Under the pieces are notes generated by a model. It did no database searches and was not told the DNA's origin. It saw only the letters and a list, made by a program, of their open reading frames with translations. Positions 23,179 to 34,520 of a DNA stretch of 64,000 nt are shown here, piece by piece (the stretch's first letter is position 1; each line of letters begins with the position of its first letter). The translations under genes and the position numbers were made by a program. The stretch is taken from contig QANZ01030885.1 in assembly GCA_003254925.1 (NCBI GenBank), forward strand, positions 96,331 through 160,330, in the 5' to 3' direction. The stretch comes from Chamaecrista fasciculata (Eukaryota > Streptophyta > Magnoliopsida > Fabales > Fabaceae).

Positions 23179-24728
23179 TTCTACAATTAAGATATGAAAA
23201 GCTTTAATTAGCAGGAAATAAAAGTGTATCCACCATTTTATAAAACCCAGTGAAATTTATTAGTTGGTGGCTAAGATCCATATTTCACTAAAGTTTACCG
23301 TCGCGGAGGCGATCATGCACCCTTTAGTTATTTAGGTAGGTAACTCTTACCAATCACATCTCATGTGACTCTTAGATCTTTATGGGACTACTATCATCTC
23401 ATGATAGGGCATGTTTATCCCATCTAATGCCTTGGGGTCCAAAACCGTTTTGATAACCCCATTAAGTCACTCGGTAAAACATGTGAATGGCTAAATTCAA
23501 AACAATGAGGCCCAAAAGGCCAACCCCCATATCATCAAGGCCCAACTGCAACACGTGTCGCGGAGGCGATCACCGTATTCAAAGGTACCAAGATTTCAAC
23601 AGGCATCGTGTTGAAAATCCCATTCACCCGTGCTTCCTCAAGGTCAAGGTAGATACGTGTCGCGGAGGCGATCACCGCTCTACGATGAACAAGATTTTGG
23701 CAGGGCGTTTTAGCGATGGCATTAATTACTTAAATTTACTAAAAGGGTTTGAATTATTTTAAAATTAATTAAAATATGGTTCCGACTTTTTAATTTTAAA
23801 AAACCCTGATTTTAAAATTAAACGAGTCATGCGCCATGTTTGCTCCCCCATGTATCTCATACATACAAACATGTGCCTGGATTTTGTATCTCATACAAAA
23901 CCCCACGCCCGTATCGCATACGTAATAGCGCAAAAATAAATAAATAGCATGTTAAAATCGCAGCCCTAAAACCATACATCTAGCGCATCTCATACATCTA
24001 AATGCATAAAAGAAACCGTGTTTAGATATGGCCCATCTACCCTAGAGTTCTCCCAAGCCAATGAGAGAACCTTTCTAAAAGGAAAAATAAAAATTACACG
24101 TGAATAAACCCCAGTTACATTGAGGTATAAACAGAAATTTAAATTTTACATCCAGAGTAGAGGGAGACGACACGCAGGCCGTATTTACCGAAATAAACCT
24201 CCTAGAGCCATATCCAACACCACACAATACAAATATGAACACTTCATATAATTATTGTCAAACACGGTAACAAAACACACAAATTAAAACTCTTTTAAAA
24301 TTGTGTTTTAATTTAGGTCTGTGCAATTTTAACATGCCTTTTCTTGAGATTAGGCCTATTGTCAATAATTATAAATACCATGAATCTCATTCAAGAATTT
24401 ATAAATATTGACCCCCAAAAATTTTAAAATTCCAAATTTTAATAATTTTCAGCCACCTATATAATTATTATAATTAAAACACTTTTAATTATAATTATAC
24501 AGGATTTTCGATTTTGGCCTAGAACATCAAGAAAAATTTTTCCTTCGATCCAATCGACTTATATGTATCTCATACATATAATTTGCACAATTTTTCTGTA
24601 GATTGATTTTAAGAAAACTGATCGGTGGATTTCTTTGTAAAACCAATTTGTTTGAAAGCGGTAAACACAAAACACAAAAATTCATACATCTCATGCACAA
24701 ACATAAGTTTTAAATCCTAGAACTAGCG
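23179..24728 (-). other. copia leader between PBS and gag
   Basis: About 1.55 kb without coding similarity. AT-rich but with GC-rich islands: GTCGCGGAGGCGATCA occurs at 23,300-23,315, 23,557-23,572 and 23,659-23,674. The phrase TCTCATACA and close variants recur at least six times between 23,850 and 24,695. Such long leaders often hold packaging and dimerisation signals; that role is inference. Confidence 0.6.
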
Positions 24729-24742
24729 TGGCTCTGATACCA
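24729..24742 (-). other. copia primer binding site (initiator-Met tRNA)
   Basis: On the minus strand TGGTATCAGAGCCA begins two bases after the LTR end. This is the standard plant Ty1/copia PBS. Confidence 0.92.
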
Positions 24743-24743
24743 C

Positions 24744-26786
24744 TGTTGGGAATCCTAGGCGCCTAAGGCAGCGGAAGCAAAAATAAAATTAAATAAAAAC
24801 GCCTAGGTCCTATGATTCCCGAACGGATCCGCTAGTAGAATTTAAAACTTTTGGTTAGTGTTATACCTCAGAGTTTCAAAACGATGGTTGTACGGGGCGA
24901 GTTCCACGGAGTCCACTCCCAGAGTTCTCCCTCTGCCAGTAATCCACACGAACAGTTTCTTTGATCACCGAGGTGCTAGCCTCCAAATTCTTTTCTCAAA
25001 AGAATTTCTGGGACCAATCTACAGACCTCTGAATTTCAAGAACTCCTTCTTGATAATTCAGACTTTGGAGGTGGCGCTAGAAGAATCCCCCCACAAGAAC
25101 TCCTTCTTGCCTATTCTTCTCTCAAACCCTAATTATATGAGCAAAATCGAAATCTTCCTCTAACTCTTAGAGAAAGTCGATTTTCTCTATGTGTGTGCAA
25201 AGGAATATTTTCTCTCTCTAACTCTTAGGAGGAAAATCAAAACTAGGGTTTCACTAAAAGTGTATGGGGCAAGTCGACTTGCCCCCTTAAATAGGGAAGA
25301 ATTTTGGTGATTTTAAAATTCCTAAAATAAAGATATTTGATAATATAATTATTTTAGGCCTTGAATTTATAATTATAATATTACCTTAATATTATAATTT
25401 AAACTCAAAATGCAATCTTGGAGAATCAAATTGAGAGATCAAATCTCCCAATGGGACCCACCTTCATGCGCCATATGCCTCTTAATTATCCTTGGAATTT
25501 AATTAATCAAAAACCTCTAATTTTTGATTCACCAAAGATATTAAAAGATCTTCACCAAATCTTTTGAATTTCAAATCTCCATTTGAATTTCAAATAATAT
25601 TTGAATTAAATAAAACAATTTTATTTAACCCAAAATTATCCCAATGAGGCGCCACCCTCCTATTTAATTATTAGGAATTTTATAATTCAATAATTTCCTA
25701 ACTCTTAGGAACATTATCCAGAATTATTTTCCTAATATTTAAATTGCCTATAATTAATCTCATTAATTATATTCAATTATTAATATTTAAATTTGTCCCA
25801 CAAATCTAAATATGTCATCTGTAGATTAATTAAGACCAGACCTAATGTCCCAGACATTTCCTCTGTGTCTTAAATCGTGTCACTCGCGTGACCCACGAAT
25901 TAACCCTAATTCGTGTCCCACTTGAATGGTGATCAGTTCCTGTTCGTGTGTGACCCAGCAGGCCCCACGTGAAGTTGGCAGTAGGGCATCCCCATGACCT
26001 ACAAGTTGTGAGCGGACTCTAGCAAGCCATCACAACTACCCAAAATCCGTGAGTTATCGTTTGGTAACCAGAAAACGACTTAACCTCAGTACCTCCGTGT
26101 CAGAGATCCATTTGTCCTACGATATCTTGGTCATGGACTAGGCACAGGTATGTCATCCATAATCCAAACCTCAACTTTCTCGATTCCTTGAGTAAGTCCC
26201 AAATCCCAGCGTGGCCACGCATTTTCCTGGACAGACTCATCTAGGGCGCCAGTTAGATATCTCTCATCTTAATGAGGGACAAAATCCCATTTTGGCCAAA
26301 CCACATTCCACGGGAATGCAATCAACCAGTCCCGTACTCAGCCCGTATAACTGCCCTGTTACGGGCAGCGTTAGACTAAGCCAAAGACTGACAACTGCAA
26401 CGCTGGAATAGTCATTGACCTCAGGTCAAAGGCATCGCTACAAGCGTACTAGGAGAGACTAGCTGATGACTAAACCCATGCAGGACTCTCCGGGTCATTC
26501 CAGCAATTCGTAACCTCCTTACGTAATTGGACCATGACTCTCGTCCCAGCATCTAGTGCGTGCATCTCATGCACCGAGGTCATGCTGGTCTTAGTTCATT
26601 TTTGCTCCCACAAAAATAATCGACCAGGGACAATTTTAGATTAATTATCTCATAATTAATCATGGATGTTATCATAGTAAACATGCGAATGATATGACAA
26701 CTCATTAATTTATCTTCCATAAATTAATAATATGTTCACAACATATTTATCATAAAATGATTGGCCCTAGGGCACAATCTCCAACA
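24744..26786 (-). repeat. copia 5' LTR (2,043 bp)
   Basis: Minus-strand start TGTTGGAGATTGTGCCC (26,786) and end CCTAGGATTCCCAACA (24,744). It is the reference copy for the LTR family in the window, about 2 kb and very AT-rich in the middle. Confidence 0.92.
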
Positions 26787-27077
26787 GTACATCCACTGGA
26801 ATGACGAGGAGCTGGACATATTTATCAAGACCAGCAACCCTAATGGCGACGTCCCGCGCAACCCCTAGATGGATATGGCGCCCGAACGGAGGGTGGATGA
26901 GAAGGGATAGGCAGAGTTCCCTTATTTGCCCTCAAATCCAAATGGGAGGCGCTTCTCTGGTGTGGCCACCATCCAAACCTTGTATTCTATGGGTTCCTAT
27001 GGGTGGCATGACACTCTGGTGGCCGAAGCTTTCAGACGTTCGCCAGCAGAATTCGCGGCAACGCACAGCAGAATTCG
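26787..27077 (+). pseudogene. T2 antisense extra ORF, later part (decayed)
   Basis: GC-rich island between two copia-derived blocks. The plus-strand frame gives YIHWNDEELDIFIKTSNPNG, then stops interrupt an acidic and proline-containing segment. Base composition fits the T2 antisense gene and not the copia LTRs, so I read it as the continuation of 18,350. A 12-bp direct repeat CAGCAGAATTCG lies at about 27,049 and 27,066 next to the right junction. Confidence 0.45.
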
Positions 27078-29010
27078 GTTGTTTTCGTGGGAGCGAAAAT
27101 GAACTAAGACCAGCATGACCTCAGTGCATAGAGATGCATGCACTAGATGCTGGAACGAGAGTCATGGTGCAATTACGTAAGGGGTTACGAGTTGCTGGAC
27201 TGACCCGGAGAGTCCTGCATGGGTTTAGTCATCAGCTTGCCTCTCCTGTACGCTTGTCACGACGCCTTAGACCTGAGGTCATCATTATTTCGGCGTTGCA
27301 GTTGTCAGACTTTGGCCTAGTCTATTGTTGCCCGTAGCAGGGTAGCCATAAGGGCTAGGTACAGGTTTGGTTGATTGCCGTGCTGAGGAATGTGGATTGG
27401 CCAAGATGGGATTTTGTCCCTCATTAAATGAGAAGATATCTAACTGGCGCCCTCGATGAGTCTGTCCAAGGAAATGCGTGGCCACGCTGGGAAATGGGAC
27501 CTACTCAGGAAATCGAGAAAGTTGAGGTTTGGATTATGGATGACTTTCCTGTGCCTAATCCATGACCAAGATATCGTGTGACAATAGGGTCTATGACAAG
27601 GTGGTACTAATGTTAAGTCGATTTTGGTAAAAACGATAACTCGTGTTTTGGGTAGTCGTGATGGCTTGCTAGAGTCCGCTCACGACTTGTAAGTCATAGA
27701 GATGGCTTGCTGCCAACTTCACGTGGGGCCTGCTAGGTCACACATGAGCAGGATCAGGACACCGCTTATTGGGACACGAATTAGGGTTAATTCGTGGGTC
27801 ACTCTGGTGGCACAATTTAAGACATAGCAAAATGTGTAGGACATTAAGTCTTGTCTTAATTAATCTACAGTTGTGAAATATTTAAATTTGTGAGACAAGT
27901 TTAAATATAATAATTGTTAAATGATTAATAGGGATTAATTATTTACAATTATAATATTAGGGAAAAATAAATCAGATAAGATTCCTAAAAGTTAGGAAAT
28001 TATTGATTTATAAAATTCCCCAATATTGGTATGAGGGTGGCGCCTCATTGAGTAATTTTAGATTAATAAAATTGTTTTATTAATTTAAATCATGAGTTTG
28101 AATTCAAAAGATTTGATAGAGATATCAAAAGATTTGAATCATAGATATTAGGGAATATCTTAACTCATGATCTTTGGGAAATCATGACTTCCTAAGAGTT
28201 AGGAATGATTTTGATTTATAAAATTCCAAAGGATTTTTAGAGGAGCATGGCGCCATCTTGGTGGGTCCCAAGGGGAGATTTGATCTCTCATTTGATTCTC
28301 CAAGATTGCAATTTGAATTTAAATTAAATATTAAGGTAATATTTTAATTGTAAATTCAATTCATGAAGTCATATTATTATGATTTTAGAATTATAATAAT
28401 GCTCTAAATACAATATTAAAACCCTAGGGCTAGGCGCCTAGGTGAAAGAGAGAATTCATTTTTGTGATTTGGTCTTCCTCCCTGTAGAGAGAGAAGAGAG
28501 AAATCGCCACCTTCAACCCTAGTTCTTCCAAGTGAGGAAATTTTTGGCTCCCAAGAGTTGAGAGAGGAAAAATCGACTTTGCCTAAGGAGTTAGGTAATT
28601 CGATTTGCAGTCACCAAAAATTAGGGTTTGTGAGAGAGGAGAAAACAAGAAGGAGTTCTTGTAGGGAATTCTCTATTGCGCCACCTTTGGTCTTTTGGTT
28701 CAAGAAGGAGTTCTTGAATTCAAAAGCACTGTAGATTGGTCCCTGGTTCTTTTGGAGAAAAGAACGGAAGGCTAGCACCTTGGTGCCCGAGAAACTGTTC
28801 GTGTGGATTACCGGTAGATGGAGGACACTGCGAGTGGACTTCTAGGACACGCCTTGTACAACCAACCGATTGAAACTCGTGAGGTATACCACTATCTTAA
28901 CAGGTTTTAAATTCTACTAGCGGATCTGTTCGGGAATTTTAGGACTTGGCGCGTTTTATTTTAAGTTTTATATTTGCTTCCGCTGCGTTAGGCGCCTAGA
29001 ATTCCCAACA
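27078..29010 (+). mobile_element. copia-family LTR 5, lacking its first ~160 bp
   Basis: Starts at TTGTTTTCGTGGGAGCG, which in solo LTR 2 lies about 160 bp inside, and ends normally with CCTAGAATTCCCAACA at 29,010. Plus orientation, no coding, no matching 5-bp flanks (right flank CGCCT). The LTR start has been deleted together with an unknown amount of T2. Confidence 0.88.
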
Positions 29011-29363
29011 CGCCTAACTTTGTTGGCGATCGATGGGGGCTAGCCAGCCATGAGGTAATGGTCCAACATCGCGTATGAGCAACTTCTCGGCTCATGGGCG
29101 CGCGGGGCACCTGAAAGAAAGCGTTTGGAGGCATCCCTCCTGCTTTCGAGCTCTTCATTGGAGCGTTGAAAATAACTTACATGTTGCAAGTCGTTTAGGT
29201 TAGCCTGTGCCTAAGTTAATGCAAATGAAATAATCATAGAATATATACAAATCGTGAGAATGGAGAGAAACGTCATAATTGTATTAACGTGAGAGTAGTG
29301 GCGGTCGTTACATGATGTAAACAAAGAGATGGGACAAAGTGCAAAGTTACATAAGAAATAAAT
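29011..29363 (-). other. T2 sequence between pol end and the antisense gene
   Basis: GC-rich at first, then AT-rich. No ORF of note. It would hold the 3' ends of both T2 pol (minus) and the antisense gene (plus). Confidence 0.45.
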
Positions 29364-30509
29364 TCAAAGTGTAATATTGTTGACTGTGCGGTCGAGATAC
29401 TTCCTAAGGCTTGCGACATTCCATGGATTTTTCAGCCGGCGACCGTCCAGTGTGGATAACATGTACATGCCGCCTGGAATAACCTTGACGATGCGGTATG
29501 GGCCTTCCCAGTTGGGGTGTAGCTTGTCGTGCGAGCGGTTCAAGCGGTCGTTGGCAACGTCTCGGAGGACGAGGTCACCGATTTCGAAAGATCGGCGCTT
29601 GACCTTCTTATTGAAGTACTTTGCCATGCGTTCCTTGTAGGTGGCCTGTCTGATATTGGCAATCTCGCGTACTTCTTCAAGCTCAATCAGGGCGATGGCC
29701 CTATGGCTTTGGTTGGTTTCCTCATTGTAGTACAGGACTCTATCGGAGAGGAAATTGGACTCAGCTGGAATTATAGTGGGTGACCCATAGGTAAGAGTGT
29801 AAGGGGCTTCGCCTGTAGATTCCTGAGGTGTGATGCGATAGGACCATAGGACGATCGGCAGTTCGTCCGCCCATCGTGCTTTGGCATTGTAAAGCTGGCG
29901 TTTCAACCCATTCAAGATGATGCAGTTGGCGAGCCCAGTCTGCCCGTTCGTTGAAGGGTTTTCGACCGAGGTGTTGCCTAGAGAGATGTCCCACTCAGCG
30001 CAGAACTCGCGAAAAGACTCGCTGATGAACTGGCGGCCGTTGTCACTGATAAGCCACTGAGGAACGCCAAATCGAGAGAGTATGTTCTGCAAGATGAAAG
30101 TCTTCATCTGAGCAGAGCTGATGAATTTGACGGGTTCTGCCTCGATCCATTTTGTGATGATGTCGATCGCGACGATAAGGTATTTTCGTTGACCAGTGGC
30201 GGTTGGAAATGGTCCAAGGATGTCAATGCCTCACACATCGAAGGGCCAGGAAGACTCCATTGGGCGCATGTCTTCTCCCGGAATGTGAATGTGGTTGGCG
30301 TGTTCCTGGCACTTTCTGCAAGTTTTTACCAGTTTAGTGGCGTCCCTGATGATCGAAAGCCAGTAGTATCCCGAAATGAGGGCTTTGCGCTTTAAGGCAA
30401 GGGCAACCTGATGTGAGCCGCAGAGTCCGTCGTGAAGCTCTTCAAGGATGAGGCGGGCGTCGTTAGGACCAACACACCTAAGGCAGGTGACCGGACACCC
30501 GTCGTAAGG
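29364..30509 (-). pseudogene. T2 integrase (disrupted)
   Basis: The HHCC zinc region is present (HDGLCGSHQ ... CRKCQEHA, about 30,420-30,300). A stop follows SSWPFDV. The frame resumes with LGPFPTATGQ and the core. Read 30,107 to 29,364 it shows SRFGVPQWLISDNGRQF (second Asp), but the catalytic Glu of the usual NGQVE is replaced: NGQTGLANC. The C-terminal part with GDLVLRDV and LHPNWEGPYRIV is typical of Ty3/gypsy integrase and ends at 29,364. It would have inserted T2 cDNA; with the stop and the Glu-to-Gly change it cannot now. Upstream, the normal linker to aRNH is replaced by a foreign segment from 30,510. Confidence 0.85.
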
Positions 30510-31645
30510 TGTCACGGAGCAACCAAGTTTAATTATACTCGAGCCTCGCAAGTATAACTATATTTATGAAAATATAGTATAGATGCTCACCCAAGGACGA
30601 ACTCTCGCGGAACTCAATGTGATGAGGTAAGAAGAATTGTGACGAAGAATATAACTTCTATTCTTGAGGGTTGTCACGATTTAATATATCTTAATGAGTC
30701 AAACAATACTTGAGAGAAAACCCTAGGGATGGACTATCATAGTTCGTTCATCATAAAGATTAGATAATAAATATGCAATTACTTTTCTATGTTGGAACAT
30801 GCATTTAAACTATAAACACAATCAATCAAACAATAGAGAGGATACAAGTTAGGATTGGTAACTCATCCAAGACTGGATTCATGAGCTATTTGCCAAAGCA
30901 CTCCGGGACAATCTATATTATTGTCACATTGTAACAATAAACAAACATATTTATATATATATCAAAGGCGCTCCTAATATGAAAATAAGATATTGTAAAC
31001 CACCCTTTAGTAAACCCTAAAGAGCTACTTCGTTAATCGTGAGAGAGACAGACTCCAGGAATGTCAAGGTCTCATTACTTTAACAAAATATGATCTACTA
31101 CTTATATATAATGAACTTTAACAAGTACACTTGAAAGAGTTAGTCATACCTCATAAATGCAACATCAACATCTAGACTTAATAACGATACATGGTGAACT
31201 CAAGTCACATCCTTGAGGCATTCCTCAAGTATCTACCTATTTAGTTACTCATGCTCTAATATGATAACTATTCTATTCTAAAGAGAGAATTGGAGCGATC
31301 TGGAGTAAATTGGTGCTTTGAGCGCAAAATGACGACCTCTATTTATAGTGTGGAGTAGTGTGCTTGATCCGCAAGTCAATTGGAGAAAATCACCTCTGGG
31401 CCGTGGGCTGAGCCGGCGGCCCAAATCAACGGCGGAGCAAAATATCTGCGATATTTCAATTATATCTTCGTATCTTGAATCGTGGCCGTGCAAAACATAC
31501 TCTACTGCTTCGGATTATTCTGAGCCGCGAGATTTCCAATCTGAGCCGCTGGCTCAAAGAGGCGACGCAAATCCAGAGTCTTCTGAAGCTTATCTGCTGA
31601 CGTCTTATTCCAGAATATTCCTGAGCCGTGTAAATTCCGTGTTTG
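30510..31645 (-). mobile_element. foreign LTR-like segment replacing T2 second RNase H
   Basis: T2 pol similarity stops near 31,645 (after LSEFG of RNase H) and resumes near 30,500 (CLRCVGPNDA of integrase). The 1.1 kb between has no pol similarity. On the minus strand it has CTATAAATAG at 31,349-31,340 and ends CCGTGACA at 30,510, like an LTR ending in CA. GGCTCA words recur in its first 300 bp. No target duplication or clear 5' end is seen, so either an old solo LTR with a deletion or a recombination product. Confidence 0.5.
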
Positions 31646-33018
31646 AGCCGATGGCCGAACTCAGAAAGCTCAATCGACCAGTTGACGAGGCGTCCGGCGA
31701 TGTCAGGTTGATGGATGATCTATCTCATTGGGCGGTCGGTGCTGACCACTATCTCGTACTGTTGGTAGTACGGTCGTAATTTCCTTGTGGACACCAGTAG
31801 AGCATACACCAGCTTCTCCAGCAAGTGGTAGCGGGTCTTGGCGCCCGTGAGTACTTTACTAGAGAAGGAGATGGGTCATTGTTCGTCTTTGTCTTCGATG
31901 ATCAAGACAGAGCTTACTACCACGTCGGTTGTAGTGAGGTACACATAGATGGGCTTTCCTGAGGAAGGGGTTGTAAGAATGGGCGGTCGGCTAAGGTAAG
32001 CCTTGAGCCCTTGGAAAGCTTTTTCACATTCAGCGGTCCAAGTGAAGTTTTTTCCTCCTTTCAAGGCTTTTAAGAAAGGTAAGCAGCGATCGCCCGACCT
32101 CGCTAGAAACTGGTGGAGGGCAGCTATGCGCCCATTGAGGCGTTGTACCTCTTTCATAGTTCTTGATGATGACATGTCAAGAATGGCCTGGCACTGGTCC
32201 GGATTAGCTTCTATCCCACGTTGGGAGATCGTGAAGCCCAAGAATTTGCCCCTGCCAACCCCGAAGGCACATTTGGCAGGGTTGAGGCGTAGTCGGTAAT
32301 GGCGGAGAATCTGGAAGATTTCCTGCAAGTCATCGAGGTGGTCGCCGCCAGCCTTTGTCTTGACAACCATATCATCAACGTAGACTTCGATGTTTTTCCC
32401 AACATTATCTTTGAAGAAGCGGTCCATCATGCGCTGATAGGTGGCGCCCGCGTTCTTTAAGTTGAAAGGCATGACATTGTAGCAATAGATACCATGTTCG
32501 GTGATGAAGGCCGTTTCGTCGACGTCTTTAGGGTTTATCTTGATCTGGAAGCTTAGAGTGGCGTACCCACAGGTATTGTCTACCAACTTATCGATGATGG
32601 GTTGCGGGTGAAGGTCCTTGGGGGTCGCCTTATTCAGGTCCGTGAAATCCACACATATTCGCCATTTGCCATTGTGCTTGGGGACCAAAACGACATTGGA
32701 CAGCCAGGTGGGATATTTGGTCTCCCGTATGAAGCCGGCCGCCAACAACTTGTTGACCTCTTCCTTTGCGACGAGCTGGCGCTCTAGCCCCAAGACTCGT
32801 TTCTTCTGAAATACCCCGCGATGATCGTCCACGTCGAGAGAATGCATGACCAACTTGGGGTCTACGCCAGGCATTTCTGAGGCGGACCATGCGATGATGT
32901 CACTGTTGGCGAGCAGGAAGTCAGTGAGTTTGGCTTTCTGTTCTGCGGGTATATCCACCGCAATGTTCACCGTTCGCTCCGGGTGTTCGAAAAAGTGAAC
33001 CTGGACGAGCGTGTCCAA
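31646..33018 (-). pseudogene. T2 reverse transcriptase and RNase H (disrupted)
   Basis: The frame 33,018-31,876 holds the pre-RT linker with AWSASEMPGVDP, then RT: AAGFIRETKYPTWLSNVV, GKWRICVDFTDLNKA, a motif-A region where YATLSF runs straight into QIKINPKD (the usual LDAFSGYN with the first catalytic Asp is deleted), VMPFNLKNAGATYQRMMD, the second site VYVDDMVVKT, and FLGFTISQRGIEANPDQ. RNase H starts KPIYVYLTTTD and after a stop at 31,875 continues (LLEKLVYALL, YYQQYEIVV, stop, QPDIAGRLVNWSIELSEFG). Loss of motif A abolishes polymerase function. No intron-like insertion is present at the position where T4 has one. Confidence 0.88.
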
Positions 33019-33308
33019 AGGTGTAGGGCGTGCGCCCTCTACCTAAAATGTAAAATGAGATACGTGTAAGTTAAACGTGTGCAAAAGACTTGATGAAAAT
33101 AAAATAGCGTTTCATTAAGTAAAACGTTCGTCCGCCATGGGTAGGTCGGATCGTACATAAGGATAACAGTACTGGGCCTTAAGCTTTTTAGGGAAGGGAA
33201 AACGAACATAAAGAAATGTAACAGATCTAGGAAAAGGAAACTTTGCAACTAATCTTAAGGCTGGGCGGCTAATCCGTCTATTAGAGTTAGTTACAAATCT
33301 GGGAGGCG
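33019..33308 (-). other. T2 pol linker, decayed
   Basis: Between the stop of the protease frame (33,309) and the RT frame. No conserved motif can be read, and the sequence is AT-richer than the flanking coding parts. Confidence 0.4.
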
Positions 33309-34520
33309 TCAGCCACTAAGGTGGTCTACCTCATCGCGTAGGTCTGTTACTTCGGTGGTAGTGCTCGTGTTTGCATCCTCTCTGGCGAGCTTCGGGGGAG
33401 GAGAGTCCATTTTTCCTTCCATGAATGGTCCAGTTTGGCAGCAAGGGTCGATAGTGACTCGGGCCAAGCTTGTCGCGTAGCAACGGCGACCCTCCAGCTG
33501 GTCACATCGGATACTTGCGGTTCCCCATCTGGTTGGGAACTTCATCAGTAAATAAGCTGTGGAGATCACGGCTCGGAAAGCATTCAGACTTGGGCGTCCG
33601 AGGATGGCATTGTACGCAGACGGGGTGGCCACCACGATAAAGCTGGCGTAGATGGCGGACGTCATGGGGGGTGCTCCATCTCCAACTAGTGTCAGCTTGG
33701 CCTCTAGGACTCCTTCGGCGGGCGTCCTAGTCCCTCCGAAACTAATCAGTGGTTCGTTGAAGGGCTTGAGGGCGCCCAATTGTTCAAATGCATGGAAGTA
33801 TAGGATGTCTGAAGACGATCCTTGGTCCACTAAAATTCTTCGCACGTCAATTTCGCCAATGCGTGCCATGATGACCATGGGCTCATCATACTCGACGAGC
33901 ATCAACTCATCGGTGGTGAACGTGATTGGCTCGTGAGCGTCCTCATAGGAGTGCTTTTTGGTGTAGTGCATGCACATAATCGATTGCATGATGGTCTTGC
34001 GATTGTGGGGGGTCTTGTGCCTGTGAATTCCTCCGGAAATGGTGTTAAACACGTTCCTGGCGGGCGCCTCGCTCTGTTTGGTACTGGCGCCTCTGTCCTC
34101 CGCAGTTTTCCTATTCTTAGTCTGGGAGGCGTCCCGGTCAGAATCGGGCCTTTTCTTTTGCTTATATTCGGCCAGGTGGCCATCACGGATGAGCTGTTCT
34201 ATAGCATCTTTTAGTGAGATGCACTCGTCGGTGGTATGACCGTAGCCATTGTGATATCTGCAATGTTTGCTGGTGTCTCTCGAGCGACCAGACTTAACAA
34301 GGAGAGGCTTCGCTATTGGGAAGATCTCGAGCGTACCGCAGGCGCGCCAGATCTCCGATCTGGAAATAGTGAGAATGTGATAAGTTTGGAATTTTCCCGT
34401 GAAGGGCAGGCGTGATGATCCCTGGGATGAGCTGGAAGGGCGATCGTGCCTCTTCCATTTTCCGTTTCCATTTTCGTTTTGGTTCCGTCCGTTAGACTGG
34501 CCATTTTGCATGTCCTTCAT
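33309..34520 (-). pseudogene. T2 gag C-terminal part and protease
   Basis: 403-codon frame. It has the knuckle-like CRYHNGYGHTTDEC (about residues 86-100), a basic stretch, then the protease with VDQGSSSDIL (about 225-235) and ILGRPSLNAFRAVIS (about 310). It ends with stop after RDEVDHLSG. Residues around the active site are intact, so the domain itself may be whole. It is separated from the N-terminal gag by stops at 34,757 and near 34,550. Confidence 0.85.

Larger units (their letters stand above)
18659..26786 (-). mobile_element. Ty1/copia retrotransposon with 2-kb LTR (near full-length, defective)
   Basis: Minus-strand element: 5' LTR 24,744-26,786, initiator-Met PBS at 24,729-24,742, a long leader with repeats, gag-protease-integrase frame (23,178-21,700), integrase-RT-RNase H frame (21,632-19,263), PPT at 19,209-19,219 and a shortened 3' LTR 18,659-19,208. 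Domain order PR-IN-RT-RNH is the copia order. A deletion with frameshift splits integrase. The flanks CCTGC (left) and GTACA (right) do not match, so no target duplication is present. This is the only copy in the window with coding sequence for most of pol. The long LTR suggests an Angela/Tork-like lineage, which I cannot prove by eye. Confidence 0.9.

Noticed and set aside
23300-23674. CRISPR-like repeats
   Set aside because: Three uneven repeats in a plant retrotransposon leader, with unequal spacers; not a CRISPR array.
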